Origin: Pyrenopolyporus hunteri
Lineage: Eukaryota; Ascomycota; Sordariomycetes; Xylariales; Hypoxylaceae
Length of the DNA stretch: 64,000 nt
Assembly: GCA_902806595.1 (NCBI GenBank)
Contig: CADCXC010000001.1
Location: forward strand, 124,001-188,000
Direction of reading: 5' to 3'
Part shown: piece after piece, positions 48,157 to 60,288 of the stretch
Layout of the letters: each line of letters starts with the position of its first letter
How positions within the stretch are numbered: the stretch's first letter is position 1
Notes under the pieces: generated by a model
What the model was told of the DNA's origin: nothing
The model's input: the letters and a program-made list of their open reading frames with translations, nothing else
Database searches by the model: none
Program-made: the position numbers and the translations under genes

Positions 48157-50624
48157 ATATTATATTTAATTTTTTAAATATTTTATTTTATAATGTATAA
48201 ATTTCGTTTTAAATTTATAAAAACGATCGAAAAAAAAAAAATAGTTATAATTTAAAAGTTATAAATTTAATGTATATTATATAAAATAATAAAATTATTT
48301 TTAAATTTATTATCGATTATTTAAATTTATTAAATACTTACTTATTTTAAATAAATAAATAATAAATTATAAATTATAAATATTATTTATATTATAATAA
48401 ATAATTTAAAATTTAAATTTTTATATAAATATTTTATAACTCTTTTTTTATTATTATATTAATAAAATAAATATTTTATTTAAAATACGAAATATTTTAT
48501 TAATTAAATAATAAAATTAATATATTTAATTCGACCTTTAAATCGATATTAAATATTAATAAATGATAATTAATTCGAAGGATATTTAAATATAAAAGTT
48601 TTCGTTATTATTTAATTATTTACGAATTTATATGTGTTTTATTATAATAATTTTTACCTTTTTTACGTTTAATAAATTTTAAATTTTATATTTTAAAACC
48701 TTCGATATATTAAGTTTTAAACGAAAATCGAATAATATTAATTTTTTAATAAAATTATATTTATTAACATCGATAATTTTTTTATTAAAATAAAATTTAA
48801 ATTTTTTTATTAAATTTATATGGCGTTATTTATTAATGTAAGTAATATTAATTACATTTATACCTTTTAAAATATATAATATAATATATTTTAAAGAAAA
48901 TAAATTAATAAATTTATTATATTTTTTTTTAAAATGTATTTTAAACGTTATAATATATAAAAAATCGAAGTATTTATAATTATTTTTTAATAACGTAATA
49001 ATTTTTTCGAAGTTATAAATTATCGTTTTATATCGATTTAATTAAATATTTTATATAATAATTATATTATATAACGAAATATTTCGATGTTAAAAATTTT
49101 ATTTATATATAAAATTTAAAACGTTTAAAATATCGTAAAAAAATATTAATTATATCGACGTTAAAAATTTCGCTATAATATAATATTTATAAAAAAAATA
49201 CTTAATTAATAATATAACGATATAATATATATTATAAAATAATTAATAATAAAGTAAATTTAAATTATAATTATATTACGTTTTTAAAATTAATATAAAG
49301 TAAATGTTAAAAAGTAATTTATCGACGTAAATTTTATTTCGTAAATTTTTTAAGTAAAATGTTTTATAATATCTTTTAATAATTATATTTTTTACGGTAA
49401 TAAATTCCCCGTTAAATATTATTATACTTAATATAATAATATTAAATTTATCCGTTATTATTAATTAATTATAAAAAATAACATTATTAATATAATATTA
49501 AATAATATAAAAAATAAAATTTAATTTAAAATTTAATCGTAAAATCCTTTAAAATTATCTATTAAAAAAAAATTTATTTCGTTATTAAATAAAAGCGTTT
49601 ATATTTTTATTACAAACGAAAAAATTTAAAATAAATTTTATCGATTCGATATATATTCGATTATATTTTTTATAAAAAAGGATTTTTTAATTATATTTTA
49701 AAATTATATCGTTTTTATTAAACGTAACGTTAATATATTAAAACGAGTAATTAAATAATATAATATATAATATAAAATATTTCGAACGTTAATAAAATTA
49801 AAATAACGTTAAAATAATTAAAAACGTTAAATACAATTTTAATATTTTTAATAAAATATTTACGTTTATATATAAACGATTAAAAAATCTTTCTTCGATT
49901 ATTTATTCGAAGTTAAATTAATTAATTTTTTATATAATATTTAAATAAAAATAAAATTATAAAATTAATAATTTAAAGTTTAAAATAAAAATTATTATTA
50001 TATTTTACGAATAATAAATAAAATTATTATAATATTAATATTAAAATATTTAATTTAAAAATTTAATAATTTAATTTATTAATCGATAAATTTTAAAATT
50101 ATTAAAAGTTATAATTAAAAATTTAACGAAGGTAAATAAAAAAAAAAATTAATATACGAAGCGTTTTTTAAAATAATTATATTTAATAAATCGTAATCGT
50201 TAAATTAATAAAAGGTTATTATTTTAAAAAAAAAAATAAATAAAAAAAAAATATTATTATTTAAATAAAAAATATTAAAATTTTATATAAAATATTAAAA
50301 ATATTTTTAAATAAATAATTATATATTAAAATATAAAATGTTAAAAATATTTAAATATTTAAAAATATTTATAAATATTTATTCGATATTTATTTTAATA
50401 AAAAATTATAATATAAATTAATACTTTTATATAAATATATTAAATAAAAAAATAATTTATTTTAAATTTATTTTAAAATATATTATTATTTATTTATCGA
50501 ATAAAATTTTAAAATATATTAAAAAATAAAAAATAATAATTTAATTTATATAAATAAATATTAATAAAAATTATAATATATTATAATATTATATAATTTT
50601 TATATATAAATTATATATAAAATA
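48157..50624. other. AT-rich degraded DNA
   Basis: No gene or repeat recognised. Confidence 0.5.
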
Positions 50625-51130
50625 AAACATTAATATTCATATTACCTATTTTTAATATCGAGTTTTATCCATACTATTAATACATTAAAATATATGTTAT
50701 ATCTAACAACTTTATATATAAATCTACATATAATCATATTAATATATAATATATACTTTATACACTTTTTTAATCGATTTAATTCCCACCATACATCCTA
50801 TAATATATCCCATTATATCCTACCCATTTTAAAGATATAAAATATAAAAATTACATCGTTAATTTCGCATTAATTAAACCTTTTTAATAATATAAATTTT
50901 ATATTAATATATACCCTATTTTAAAAATTATTTAAATATAAAATCAATTTTATAAAAATATTTAAAAATATAAATAATAGCTCGAAATAATCATATAATC
51001 CCTTTTTACGGTCACATACCCTTTTAACACCTATATAAAATTAAATATATATTTAAATAACTTTTAATATAATGCTTATATCGATATAAAACCTATACCA
51101 TTAAAACGATCTAATTAAAGCGAAACTAAC
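50625..51130. other. strand-asymmetric patch: C-containing, G-poor
   Basis: Unlike the surrounding DNA, the plus strand keeps many CpA, CpC and CpT steps (CATCC, CACC, TCCCACC) while G is almost absent outside CpG. This means mutation on one strand only. No coding frame is supported. Confidence 0.6.
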
Positions 51131-54100
51131 GATCTATTTTTTATATTTTACATCTATAAAATAAATAAGATATAAAAATAAATATATTAAAAGGTATAAT
51201 AAAAAGTATATATAATTCAATATATATAAAAAATTTAATTAAAAAACGTACCCGTTTTCGAAAAGACTATTTAATTTATTACATTTTTATATAAGAATCC
51301 GTTAATAGGATCGAATAAAAAGTAAAAAATATACTTTTTATATTAATAATACGAATAAAGCTCGATATTAAAAATAAATAATACGAATATTAATGTTTAT
51401 AAAATAAACTTTTTAATAAATTTAAATTAATTAAAACGTTAACGTTAAAAAAATTATTAATATTTTTTTATATATTTATTTAACTTTTTTATTTATTTTT
51501 TATAAATTTTAATTTACTTTTATAATAATTTAATTTAATAAAAAATACTTTAATTCGAAATTATAAACTTTTATATATCGTTAAATAAAAAAAATCTTTA
51601 AAAAATAACTCGAAAAAAAAAACAAAAAGTTTTAATATTATATTTATATTTATATTATCGTTATCGATTTTTTTCGTTAATAAATACTTCGAAAAAATTA
51701 TCGATTTTAACGAATTTATTTTTAAAAAAATTTAATTAAATTATTATCGTAATTTATTTATTTTTATATGTTATATTTTATTTAAATTTAAAAAAAAATA
51801 AATTTAACTTTTAATTAACGTATTATTAATTATATATTTCGATTATTTTATAATCGTAAATTAAATAATTTAAATTATAATAAATATATAAAATTATATT
51901 AAATTTATAACGTTTTTTTACTTAAATTATCGATATTTAATTTTAATAAACGATTTTTTACTTTTATTTATTTAAATTTAACGTTAATTAAAAAATAATG
52001 TCGTTATTTACTTTCGAATACAACTATTTTATTAAATTTAAATATGTTAATTTTTTTTATATTCTTTTATCGATAATATCTTTATCGTTTATTTTTAAAT
52101 ATAATTATTTTATTAAATTTAAATATATTAATTTTTATTATATTCTTTTATTAATAATATCCTCGTCGTATATAAACCTCCCTTTAATATTAAATATTTT
52201 ATAAAATAACCTATAATATAATAAATTAAGTAATAAAATAACTACGTTAATTATAAAATAATAAAGTAAAAATTTTAATTTTTCGAAATTTAATCGAAAC
52301 GATATATTTTATCGTTTAAAATAAAACGTTATTAATCGATATAATAATAATATTTAAAGCGATTTTATTATATAAAAAAACTTTAAACGAAAATAAATAA
52401 AAAATTATTAAAAAGTAAAATAAAAAAAACATTAAATTAAAAATGTAATTATTATCGTAACCGTTATTTCGTAATTTTAATAATAATTTATATAAATAAA
52501 TTAAATTTATATAATATATATTAAATTATTAAATTTTTATTTATATTTTAAATTAAAATTATCTTTTATATTTTTAAAAGTTTTATTTATTAAATTATAT
52601 AATAATCGATTATTATTTTTTTTTTTAATATTATTTCTTATTAATTAATAAAATTAATTTTATTAATAACTTCGTATATATAATTTAAATCGATAATATA
52701 AATATATTTATTATATGTAATTTATAAAATTTATTAATTTTATTATATATTTTTTAATTTATAATTTTTTAATATAAAATTATAAATTTATAATATAAAT
52801 TAAAGAAAATTATTATAAAAAATTAATAATTATATATTATTATTTTTTATTAAAATTATTATTTAATATTTATTTACTTATATATAATAAATAATAAAAG
52901 TTAAACGTTAATTATTTAATTATTTATTAAAGGGAAAAAACCGATAAAATAAATTCGATAATATTTTAAACTTTTCGAATTTTAAATTTATTTTTCGAAA
53001 ACATTTTATATTAATCGAATAATTAAACGTTAATTTTATTTTAAAAAAAAATATTAATTAATAAATTCGATCCTTTAAACGTTTAATAATTATATTTATT
53101 TATATTACGATTAATAATTAACCTTTTAAAATAAAAATAAATAATATTTATTATTTATATTAATAAAATTAACTCGTTAAAATATCGATTTATATTTTTA
53201 ATATTAAAATATTTAAAAAAATTATATCGATATACGATACGTAAAATTATAACGTTATATTAATATTATATTTACTTTTACCGACATTTTATTTACCGAT
53301 TATTTATAAAATAACGATTTTAATACGTTTTAATTAAATAATTAAATAAATTTAAAACATTATAAATTAACGATATATTAATAATTTTTTAATTCGATAT
53401 TTAAATTTTAAATTTTTTTTAATATTATCGTAAAATATAATTAAAGTAATACGAGTTCCGTATTAATATAAATAAAAAAAATATTAATTCGAATAAATTA
53501 TTAATAAAATAAATGATTTTAAAATAAATCTTTTAATATATATTTAATATTATTAATAAAATATTATTATTTAAATGAATTATTCGATTAAAATGTTTAA
53601 ATATAAAATTTTATAATATTATATTTTATTAAACCGTTTATTAATTTAAAAAACGATTAATTTAATAATATTATTTTTTTTATTTAATTTTTTATTTATT
53701 AAATATTATATTATTAAATATTAAATTATATATATATTATTTATCGTTTTTTCGTCGTTTTTTTTTATAATTAATAATATAATAATAATATTTTTAAGGA
53801 AATAATTAATATTCGAGTTATATAAAAACGAAAAATATAATAATAATATTTTTCGAAAAATAATTAATATATATATTTAAATTATATTAAAATAAAAAAA
53901 AATATTATCATCGAAAACGTAAATTATATATTTTCGCGAATATATTTAATTAATAAAAGTATTATTATTACGAAAATAAATTTCATAAATATAATAAATT
54001 ATTAATTCGATTTTTATATAAAATAATTAAATTCGAAAAAAAGTTAATAATAAAAAAAAATAAATAATAAAAATTATTAATATTTATATTATTTAAATAA

Positions 54101-56514
54101 TAATATAAATGAAATATTTATTAAAATATTATTTAATAAATTAAATATTTACTTAAATAAATAATTTTTCGATAAATATTAAAATAAATTAAATACTTTT
54201 TTATTTTTTCGTTTATAAAAATTATTATTTTTTACTTTTTTACGAATTTATATATATCGAAATTATTATAAATATTTATTATTATACGTAATTATTTCTT
54301 TATTAAATATTATTTATATTATATAATATTTAAATATATAAATAAATATTCGAAACTTTTAATATTAATAAAATTATTATAAAATTATTTAACGTTTTAT
54401 AAAATAAAATTTTTAATATTATTTAAAACTTTTAAATTAATAAAATTAATAATTTTTCGTTTAAATAATAACTATATTTTATATTAACGAAAAATAATAT
54501 CGTGTTTAATGTTATATTATTACTCGTACGGCTTATATAATATTAACGTTTTATTAATAATCCGTAATTTTTATTAATTTTTTTTTTACGTTAATTTAAA
54601 AATATTATAAATTATAAACTATTTTTTCGTAATTAAATTATTTCTTTTTTTTTTTTTTATTTTTATTTTATTATACCTTTTAAAGTTATATTTATAATTA
54701 ATTTAAAATTTTTTTTTAAAAAATTTAATAAAATTAAATATTAATTAATAAATATTTAAATAATTTTTATTAATTCGATTAAAAAATATAAATATTTATT
54801 AAATTTTATAATCGTATATAATATTAATCGAAAATTAACGCGTAATTTTAAATTTTTTAAATAATTTAATTTTTTTTTTCGAAAAATATATTATTTTATA
54901 TTAATATTTAATTAATGTTAAAAAATTTACGCGAATAAATGTAATTTTAAAAATAAATTACGTAATTATTTTCCTTTAATATATATATATATATTAACTT
55001 CGATTATTAATATTAAACATTTATTTTTATTTCTATAAAACTTTAATTTTATATATTATATTTATTTTTTAATTATTTTTTATAAATTATTAATTTTCGA
55101 ATATTTTATTATACTTGCTTTTAAAAAATCTTCGAATAAATTAAATCGATAATAAATTATTTTAATATAAAATATCCGTTTTTAAAAATAAAATATTATT
55201 ATTTTTAAATAAAATAATAAATTTATTAATTTCGTAATAATCGAATTAAAAGTACTTAATTTTATTAATAAACGTAAATTTAATTAAAATTAAATAAAAT
55301 CTTTTAATTAAAATTTAAAAAAAAAGGGAAATTTTCTTTTAAAATTTATATAATCGATTATTTCTTTTATCGACGATAATAATAAATAACTAAAAATAAC
55401 CGATAATATTTTTTTAATCGATTTTATTATTTAAACTTTAATACGAATTAAAAAAATCCTCGTAAATAAAATAATAATAAAAATAATTCGAAATTCGAAA
55501 ATATATTTAATTTCGCATAACCTTTATTTTTAAAATAATTTATTTATAATATTTTATTTATTAACTTAAATTAAAATAAATTATTATTTTTAATAATTAT
55601 AATTATAATCGAAATCGTCGTTTTTAAAAGTTAAAATTAATATAATTTTAATCGTCGATTATTAATTTCGAAAATAAATTTTTACGTTTTTTAAATTAAA
55701 TATATTTATTAATAAATTTTAATTATATATATAATAATAATTAATATTATTTTATTATAAAAATATATTTATATAAATTATAAAATAAATTAAAATTTTT
55801 TTTAATATTATATCGTTTTATTTAATTATTTTTACGATATTTACGTTAAATATTATTATAATTATAATAGTAATAAATATTTATTTAAACGTAATATATA
55901 TTAATTTATTAATATAAAACAATTATTTTAATTATTTATAATAAATAATAAAAAATATATATAAGTAAATAACGTATTTAAAATTATCTTTAATTTATTT
56001 TTAATATTTATACGTATTAAAAAATTATAATTTACTTCGAATTTTATTTCTTAAATAATTAAAAATATTAAAATTTAATTATTTAATATTATCGATTAAA
56101 TTAAAAAATTCGAATATTAAAAATTAATTATAAATATTTAACGTTATATTTATTTAAATTTATAAAATTATATCTATAAAATATATATTTTTTATATATT
56201 TTTTATATATATTTAATTCGATAATTTAATTAATTATTCGAAAGTCCCCGTATAATAAAAAAATTATTTTTTATATTATATAAAATTTTAATTTATTAAT
56301 TTCGTAAAAAATAAAAAAAAAAAAAAAACGTAAATTATAATTCGTAAAAATAAAATCTAATTTATATTAAATATATTTAATAAAACGGCGAAATTATTAT
56401 ATATTTCGTTATTAATTATTTAATTTTATTAAATAATTATTTAATATTCGTAAAAATTATTTTTTTTATTTATAAATAAATATTTATAATAATTATATAA
56501 TTAATACGTATTTT
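51131..56514. other. AT-rich degraded DNA
   Basis: No intact gene, apart from the 81-bp duplication listed separately. Confidence 0.5.
52013..52174 (+). repeat. 81-bp tandem duplication
   Basis: Two adjacent 81-bp units, each with a segment like TATTTTATTAAATTTAAATA followed by TATTCTTTTAT-like sequence. The short open frame across them is a by-product. Confidence 0.6.
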
Positions 56515-56779
56515 ATAATAATATAACTTCGTATTAAAATATCTATCGTAACGATAATAACGATAAATATATTTTTATTAAATATTTTATTATTTTATAT
56601 AATAAATATTTAAAATATAATTTTTAAAAATAATATATTTATCGATTAATATAAAATTAAATTATTTATAATTTTTATATATATATAACTTAATTTATTT
56701 TATTTATTTCGTATTTTTTATTATATAATCGTATAATAATTAATCAATTATTAATTAATAACCTTTTATTTATTTAATA
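56515..56779 (+). repeat. 266-bp repeat family, copy F
   Basis: Starts ATAATAATATAACTTCGTAT and ends TTTATTTAATA. It lies about 140 bases inside the right TIR. Confidence 0.75.
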
Positions 56780-56920
56780 TATTTAATTATTTTTATTAAA
56801 ATATCGAAATTAATTTAAAATTAAAATTTATTATAAATAAATAATTTTAAAATAATTAAATAATTTAAAGTTATTCGTAATAATATACGCGGATAAATAC
56901 CCGTTAAAAAAGTCTAGTTA

Positions 56921-57018
56921 ATTATAATTAACCATATACGGTATGTCGCATTATGTATTAAACAGTACGGTAAAATAAAAATAAATGACGGTTTAGCGGT
57001 TCTCTGGACTTCGACCAG
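56921..57018 (-). repeat. right terminal inverted repeat of the 28.6-kb element
   Basis: The reverse complement contains AACCGCTAAACCGTC and ATTTTACCGTACTGTTTA, matching the left edge. Outside it, normal composition resumes at once. No clear target-site duplication is visible; CTGGA occurs just outside the core repeat on both sides but lies inside the longer inverted match. Confidence 0.85.
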
Positions 57019-57250
57019 GGTCGGGTAATCTACTTAGGACTCCAACTCGGGCCCTGCGACTGGGGTAGTCCGTACGTTGTATTAAACGAATATAAGGGCT
57101 TCGAGACATATAATAGACAGTAATATATCTATCTCGTCTCTGAGTAGAGATAACCATAATCATAACCATAATCATTCTTCACCGTCTCACAGGTAATAAT
57201 ACGTAGGCGATACCAGGCACGTAACATCTCGACTTAACAGGAATCACACC

Positions 57251-58786
57251 TCACCCCCTTCGTCTGAACCCGATCTCCATCGCAAGCGGCTTCCTCAAGA
57301 ACCCCTCGCGCGTGTCCATGCCCTCCTGACAGAGGAAGACGTCGTACCGGCGGGCCCACGTCGCCGCGATCATTTTCATCTCCATCTCAGCGACGTTGCG
57401 GCCGACGCAGGCGCGCGGGCCCGTGCTGAAGGGGATGAAGGCGTTGCGCTGCCGCGGCGTCGTCTCCTCCCACCTCTCGGGCCGGAACTCGTCCGCGTCC
57501 GCGCCCCAGATCTCCCGCGAGTGGTGCATGCTATACGTCGGCACGCTGAGCACCGTGCCCGGCGGGAAGTAGTAGCCCCGGATGCGCACGCCGCTCGACT
57601 CGGGCGGGATCTCGCGCGGCAGCCCGATCCCCGATGTGCAGTGGATGCGCAGCGTCTCGTTGATGACCATCTGCAGGTACGGCAGGTTCTTGATGGTATC
57701 GTATGAGGGTACCCTGACGTCGCTATCCGGTATGGCGGCGTCGAGCTCCTTCTGCAGCTTCTGGAGAACGCCAGGGGTTCGCGCGACGTGGTAGAGGAGC
57801 GCACAGGATGAGTTAGAGGTCGTATCAGAGCCGGCGATTAATTGTGTGAGCGCCTCTGCTGCTAGCTCCTCGAAACCCAGGGGTTCTCCCTTCTCGTCAC
57901 GCCCTTCCTGGAGAAGAGCGAGGAGGTCCCTGCGGTTGATGTCTGGCGGGTTATCAAGGCGATCCTTCACTCGCGCGATAGCGATGCCGGCTAGGTTTTG
58001 GACAGCTGCGAGACCCTTGCTGAAGAAGGGGTCGGGGAGCCATTTTGCATAGGGTTTCAACTGGGGGAGGCAACCAAGGGTGGCAGATACTTCGCCACGG
58101 CGGTTGAGGATTTCGACCGCCGGGGCGAAGATGGGCGGGGAGTCGACCGACGTGCGTACCTCAGCAATGTCGGCTCCCACTTTCAGCATGCCGAACGGGG
58201 CACCGAAGGCCAGGTCTCCAATGGTGTCAAAGGCGACGTAGTTGAACCATTTCAGGCAGTCCACATACGCCGTCTTATCTCCGCTAGGTGAGGTTTTAAC
58301 CAGCTCGTCCCACCTATTGACGAATGTCTCTAGATTTTGGTGAATATAGGGCTCGAACTGGACGATGGACTTCGGGGCAAAAGTACTGGAGACCAGCTTC
58401 CTCTTGCGGGTGTGCTCGACGCGGTCCCGGGTATTGAAGAGGCCGCGCCGGATCGACACGAAGGCGTCGTAGAAGTCCGACTTCAAGAACCCGTTGCCGT
58501 GGCCGTAGATAACCTGGATGGCCTCGTCGTCGGCAATGCTGATATGGTTAGGCTGGATCCGCACGACGGGGCCAAACTTCTTGTGCATCTTGTCGACGAC
58601 GGCGTAGCGTTCACCACGCCTACAGACGTAGAGGAGCCATAAGTTAGTTAACTGTGCCGGGAAAGGCGCGGGAATACTTCGAAGGTGGCCGTAGGTTACC
58701 AGATATGGGTAGACATAATAGACTACAATAGCAATACATCCAAGGGCAGCCGTCCAGGGCAACGAGATCTGATCAATGATCGCCAT
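57251..58786 (-). CDS. cytochrome P450, CYP53-like (benzoate 4-monooxygenase family)
   Basis: Intronless, 511 residues. An N-terminal membrane anchor (about 10-30) is followed by the proline-rich hinge IPAPFPA. The oxygen-binding I-helix is AGSDTT (318-323), the ExxR pair is Glu377/Arg380, FRPERW is at 434-439 and the haem loop FSTGPRACVG (453-462) has Cys460 as ligand. The whole sequence, including the LKSDFYDAFVSIRRGLFNTRDR region, resembles fungal CYP53 enzymes, which para-hydroxylate benzoate in the ER with a P450 reductase. Assignment to the family is by recognition, so the substrate is inferred. The gene is notably GC-rich at third positions, starkly unlike the AT block only 232 bases from its stop codon. 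No break or missing residue is seen. Confidence 0.92.
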   Translation of the reverse strand: MAIIDQISLPWTAALGCIAIVVYYVYPYLVTYGHLRSIPAPFPAQLTNLWLLYVCRRGERYAVVDKMHKKFGPVVRIQPNHISIADDEAIQVIYGHGNGFLKSDFYDAFVSIRRGLFNTRDRVEHTRKRKLVSSTFAPKSIVQFEPYIHQNLETFVNRWDELVKTSPSGDKTAYVDCLKWFNYVAFDTIGDLAFGAPFGMLKVGADIAEVRTSVDSPPIFAPAVEILNRRGEVSATLGCLPQLKPYAKWLPDPFFSKGLAAVQNLAGIAIARVKDRLDNPPDINRRDLLALLQEGRDEKGEPLGFEELAAEALTQLIAGSDTTSNSSCALLYHVARTPGVLQKLQKELDAAIPDSDVRVPSYDTIKNLPYLQMVINETLRIHCTSGIGLPREIPPESSGVRIRGYYFPPGTVLSVPTYSMHHSREIWGADADEFRPERWEETTPRQRNAFIPFSTGPRACVGRNVAEMEMKMIAATWARRYDVFLCQEGMDTREGFLRKPLAMEIGFRRRG

Positions 58787-60288
58787 TTTGGTCGATGGGT
58801 ATCTATTCCAGACGGGGACTTGGATTTCCCTCTGGTGAGGCCTTTTACATCTTTGCGACGAGGTAGCCGCTTTTCAATTATACGGTTCTAGGTTCGTTCC
58901 CTCTTCTAACCCACCGACGGAAAGCTCTGCAGCCAGTAAGCGTTCCCAATTCGATGCGTCATGCGGAGAGCCGACCCGTAAGCATGCCGGCTACGATTGT
59001 CGGGTTGTGTGGATTTAGGGTTGAAGATAGTTAGAGCCCAGGCTCACGATATAATGTAGATGGGATAGATAGACGACCCTGATTGTAGGGATTATCATAG
59101 CTAACTCCTTCCGGAATCAGACCCTCCCCGCACATCCACGATGGATAGCCCTGGTAATTTGAAGTTGTCGACACCACCGCACCTGCGCGTCTAACACGTA
59201 CAGACTAATGACCGGGAGCGAATTAGATGCTTTCGGGAACGGGCACGGCACACATGATTATATATCCACGCGTGAACACCTCCGTACCTTATCATCTTAG
59301 GGACATATCGAGCGAGGCACGTACTACTACATACCTCTTTAGGCTGTTTGCACGGTGTACTTGTTGTACAAACCCGAGCATACGACAAACTTGTAATCAT
59401 TGGTCTCGATATGACGGGTTACTTAACAACAACTCCTCTTATAACAGATTAAGAAATAGGAGATGTATTGTCCGTAGACAATGATCCTCTGCCATGTTAC
59501 TTACAGGTTGATTGCTACTTATCGCAGAAATACCCGGCGTAAGAACGGTACCAACTACATTTATGTTCATATCAGCATGATTGAGATATGAAAGGTAATG
59601 AAGGGATTTAGAATTAAAAAAAATAAATTCCGTCTAACTTTCCGGTGATCTCTTCTGTGGGTAGCCGGCTTACTTTTTAGATGCGTATATGCGACTAAGC
59701 GTGGAATACCATGAGTGCGTAGTACAATTCGTGTATCCCATATAGCGGGGTACCTAGGGTAGGTATAAGTTCTGACATTGACCTTTTCCACGTCAAACTG
59801 ACGTAAGTTCGCGGTCGTGTCTGCATACAACTACACGGTTAAGCCCTGTCGAACTACCGCCGCACGATACCGAAGATAGAATTCGCTACAACAACCCCAT
59901 ACGCCGAGGACGAATTGTAGCAAACTAATAGCCTTTTATTCCGAGGCTGTTGATTGACGGGATTTCTCTTCCGACCCGGTTCCTGGCTATTGTGGACGAT
60001 CCCGGGCCGAGGCTATCCGCGTTGCAACGCTCGGATGTTCTACATGTTCTACATGTTCTACGTCACTCGCGATAGGGGGGGCACGGAGCGGACGTGGGCA
60101 GCTCGTAGGACGTGCCAATGCCATGAAATTTACACTATACGACGGAGAAACAACAGTCGGGATACTCATCGAAGGATCATTAGATAGATAATTCAAAGTC
60201 AGACTAGTCATCCTTTTCGTACTGCTTCAAAACTCCCAACGTAGTAACTGAACTACCCGTCTAATAATATTCCAATCTGGCAAACTTT
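58787..60288. other. intergenic, no gene seen
   Basis: About 1.5 kb upstream of the P450 and downstream of the aldolase. Short open frames here do not look like proteins. The 9-bp unit GTTCTACAT is repeated three times near 60034-60062. Confidence 0.55.

Larger units (their letters stand above)
28398..57018. mobile_element. 28.6-kb TIR-bounded AT-rich element, RIP-degraded, with nested repeats
   Basis: The outer edges are a long inverted repeat (28398-28495 against 56921-57018). Everything between is very AT-rich, lacks CpA and TpG over most of its length, keeps CpG and has no intact gene. Inside are six copies of a roughly 266-bp repeat, an 87-bp tandem array, a tentative Ty3/gypsy RT and one long unidentified degraded frame. 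The likeliest history is a DNA transposon that received other elements and was then mutated by RIP as one block. Two separate copies of a small transposon in opposite orientation are an alternative. I found no transposase or tyrosine recombinase, so it cannot be assigned to a class. Confidence 0.7.

Noticed and set aside
51998..52204. 68-residue hydrophobic protein
   Set aside because: It is a by-product of an 81-bp tandem duplication in AT-rich DNA.
28398..57018. Calling the block a Starship
   Set aside because: Size and insertion next to metabolic genes are suggestive, but no DUF3435 captain, no cargo genes and no clear target duplication are visible, and long TIRs also fit other DNA transposons.
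28398..57018. Mitochondrial DNA insertion (NUMT) as the source of the AT-rich block
   Set aside because: The AT bias comes with preserved CpG and loss of CpA/TpG, the RIP pattern, and no mitochondrial gene or tRNA was seen.
57376..57804. 142-codon Arg/Ser/Ala-rich frame on the minus strand
   Set aside because: It overlaps the P450 in another frame and arises from its GC-rich third positions; it has no motif.
59191..60211. Several 60-90 codon frames between the P450 and the aldolase
   Set aside because: They overlap on both strands, show no protein-like composition and have no splice-linked partners.
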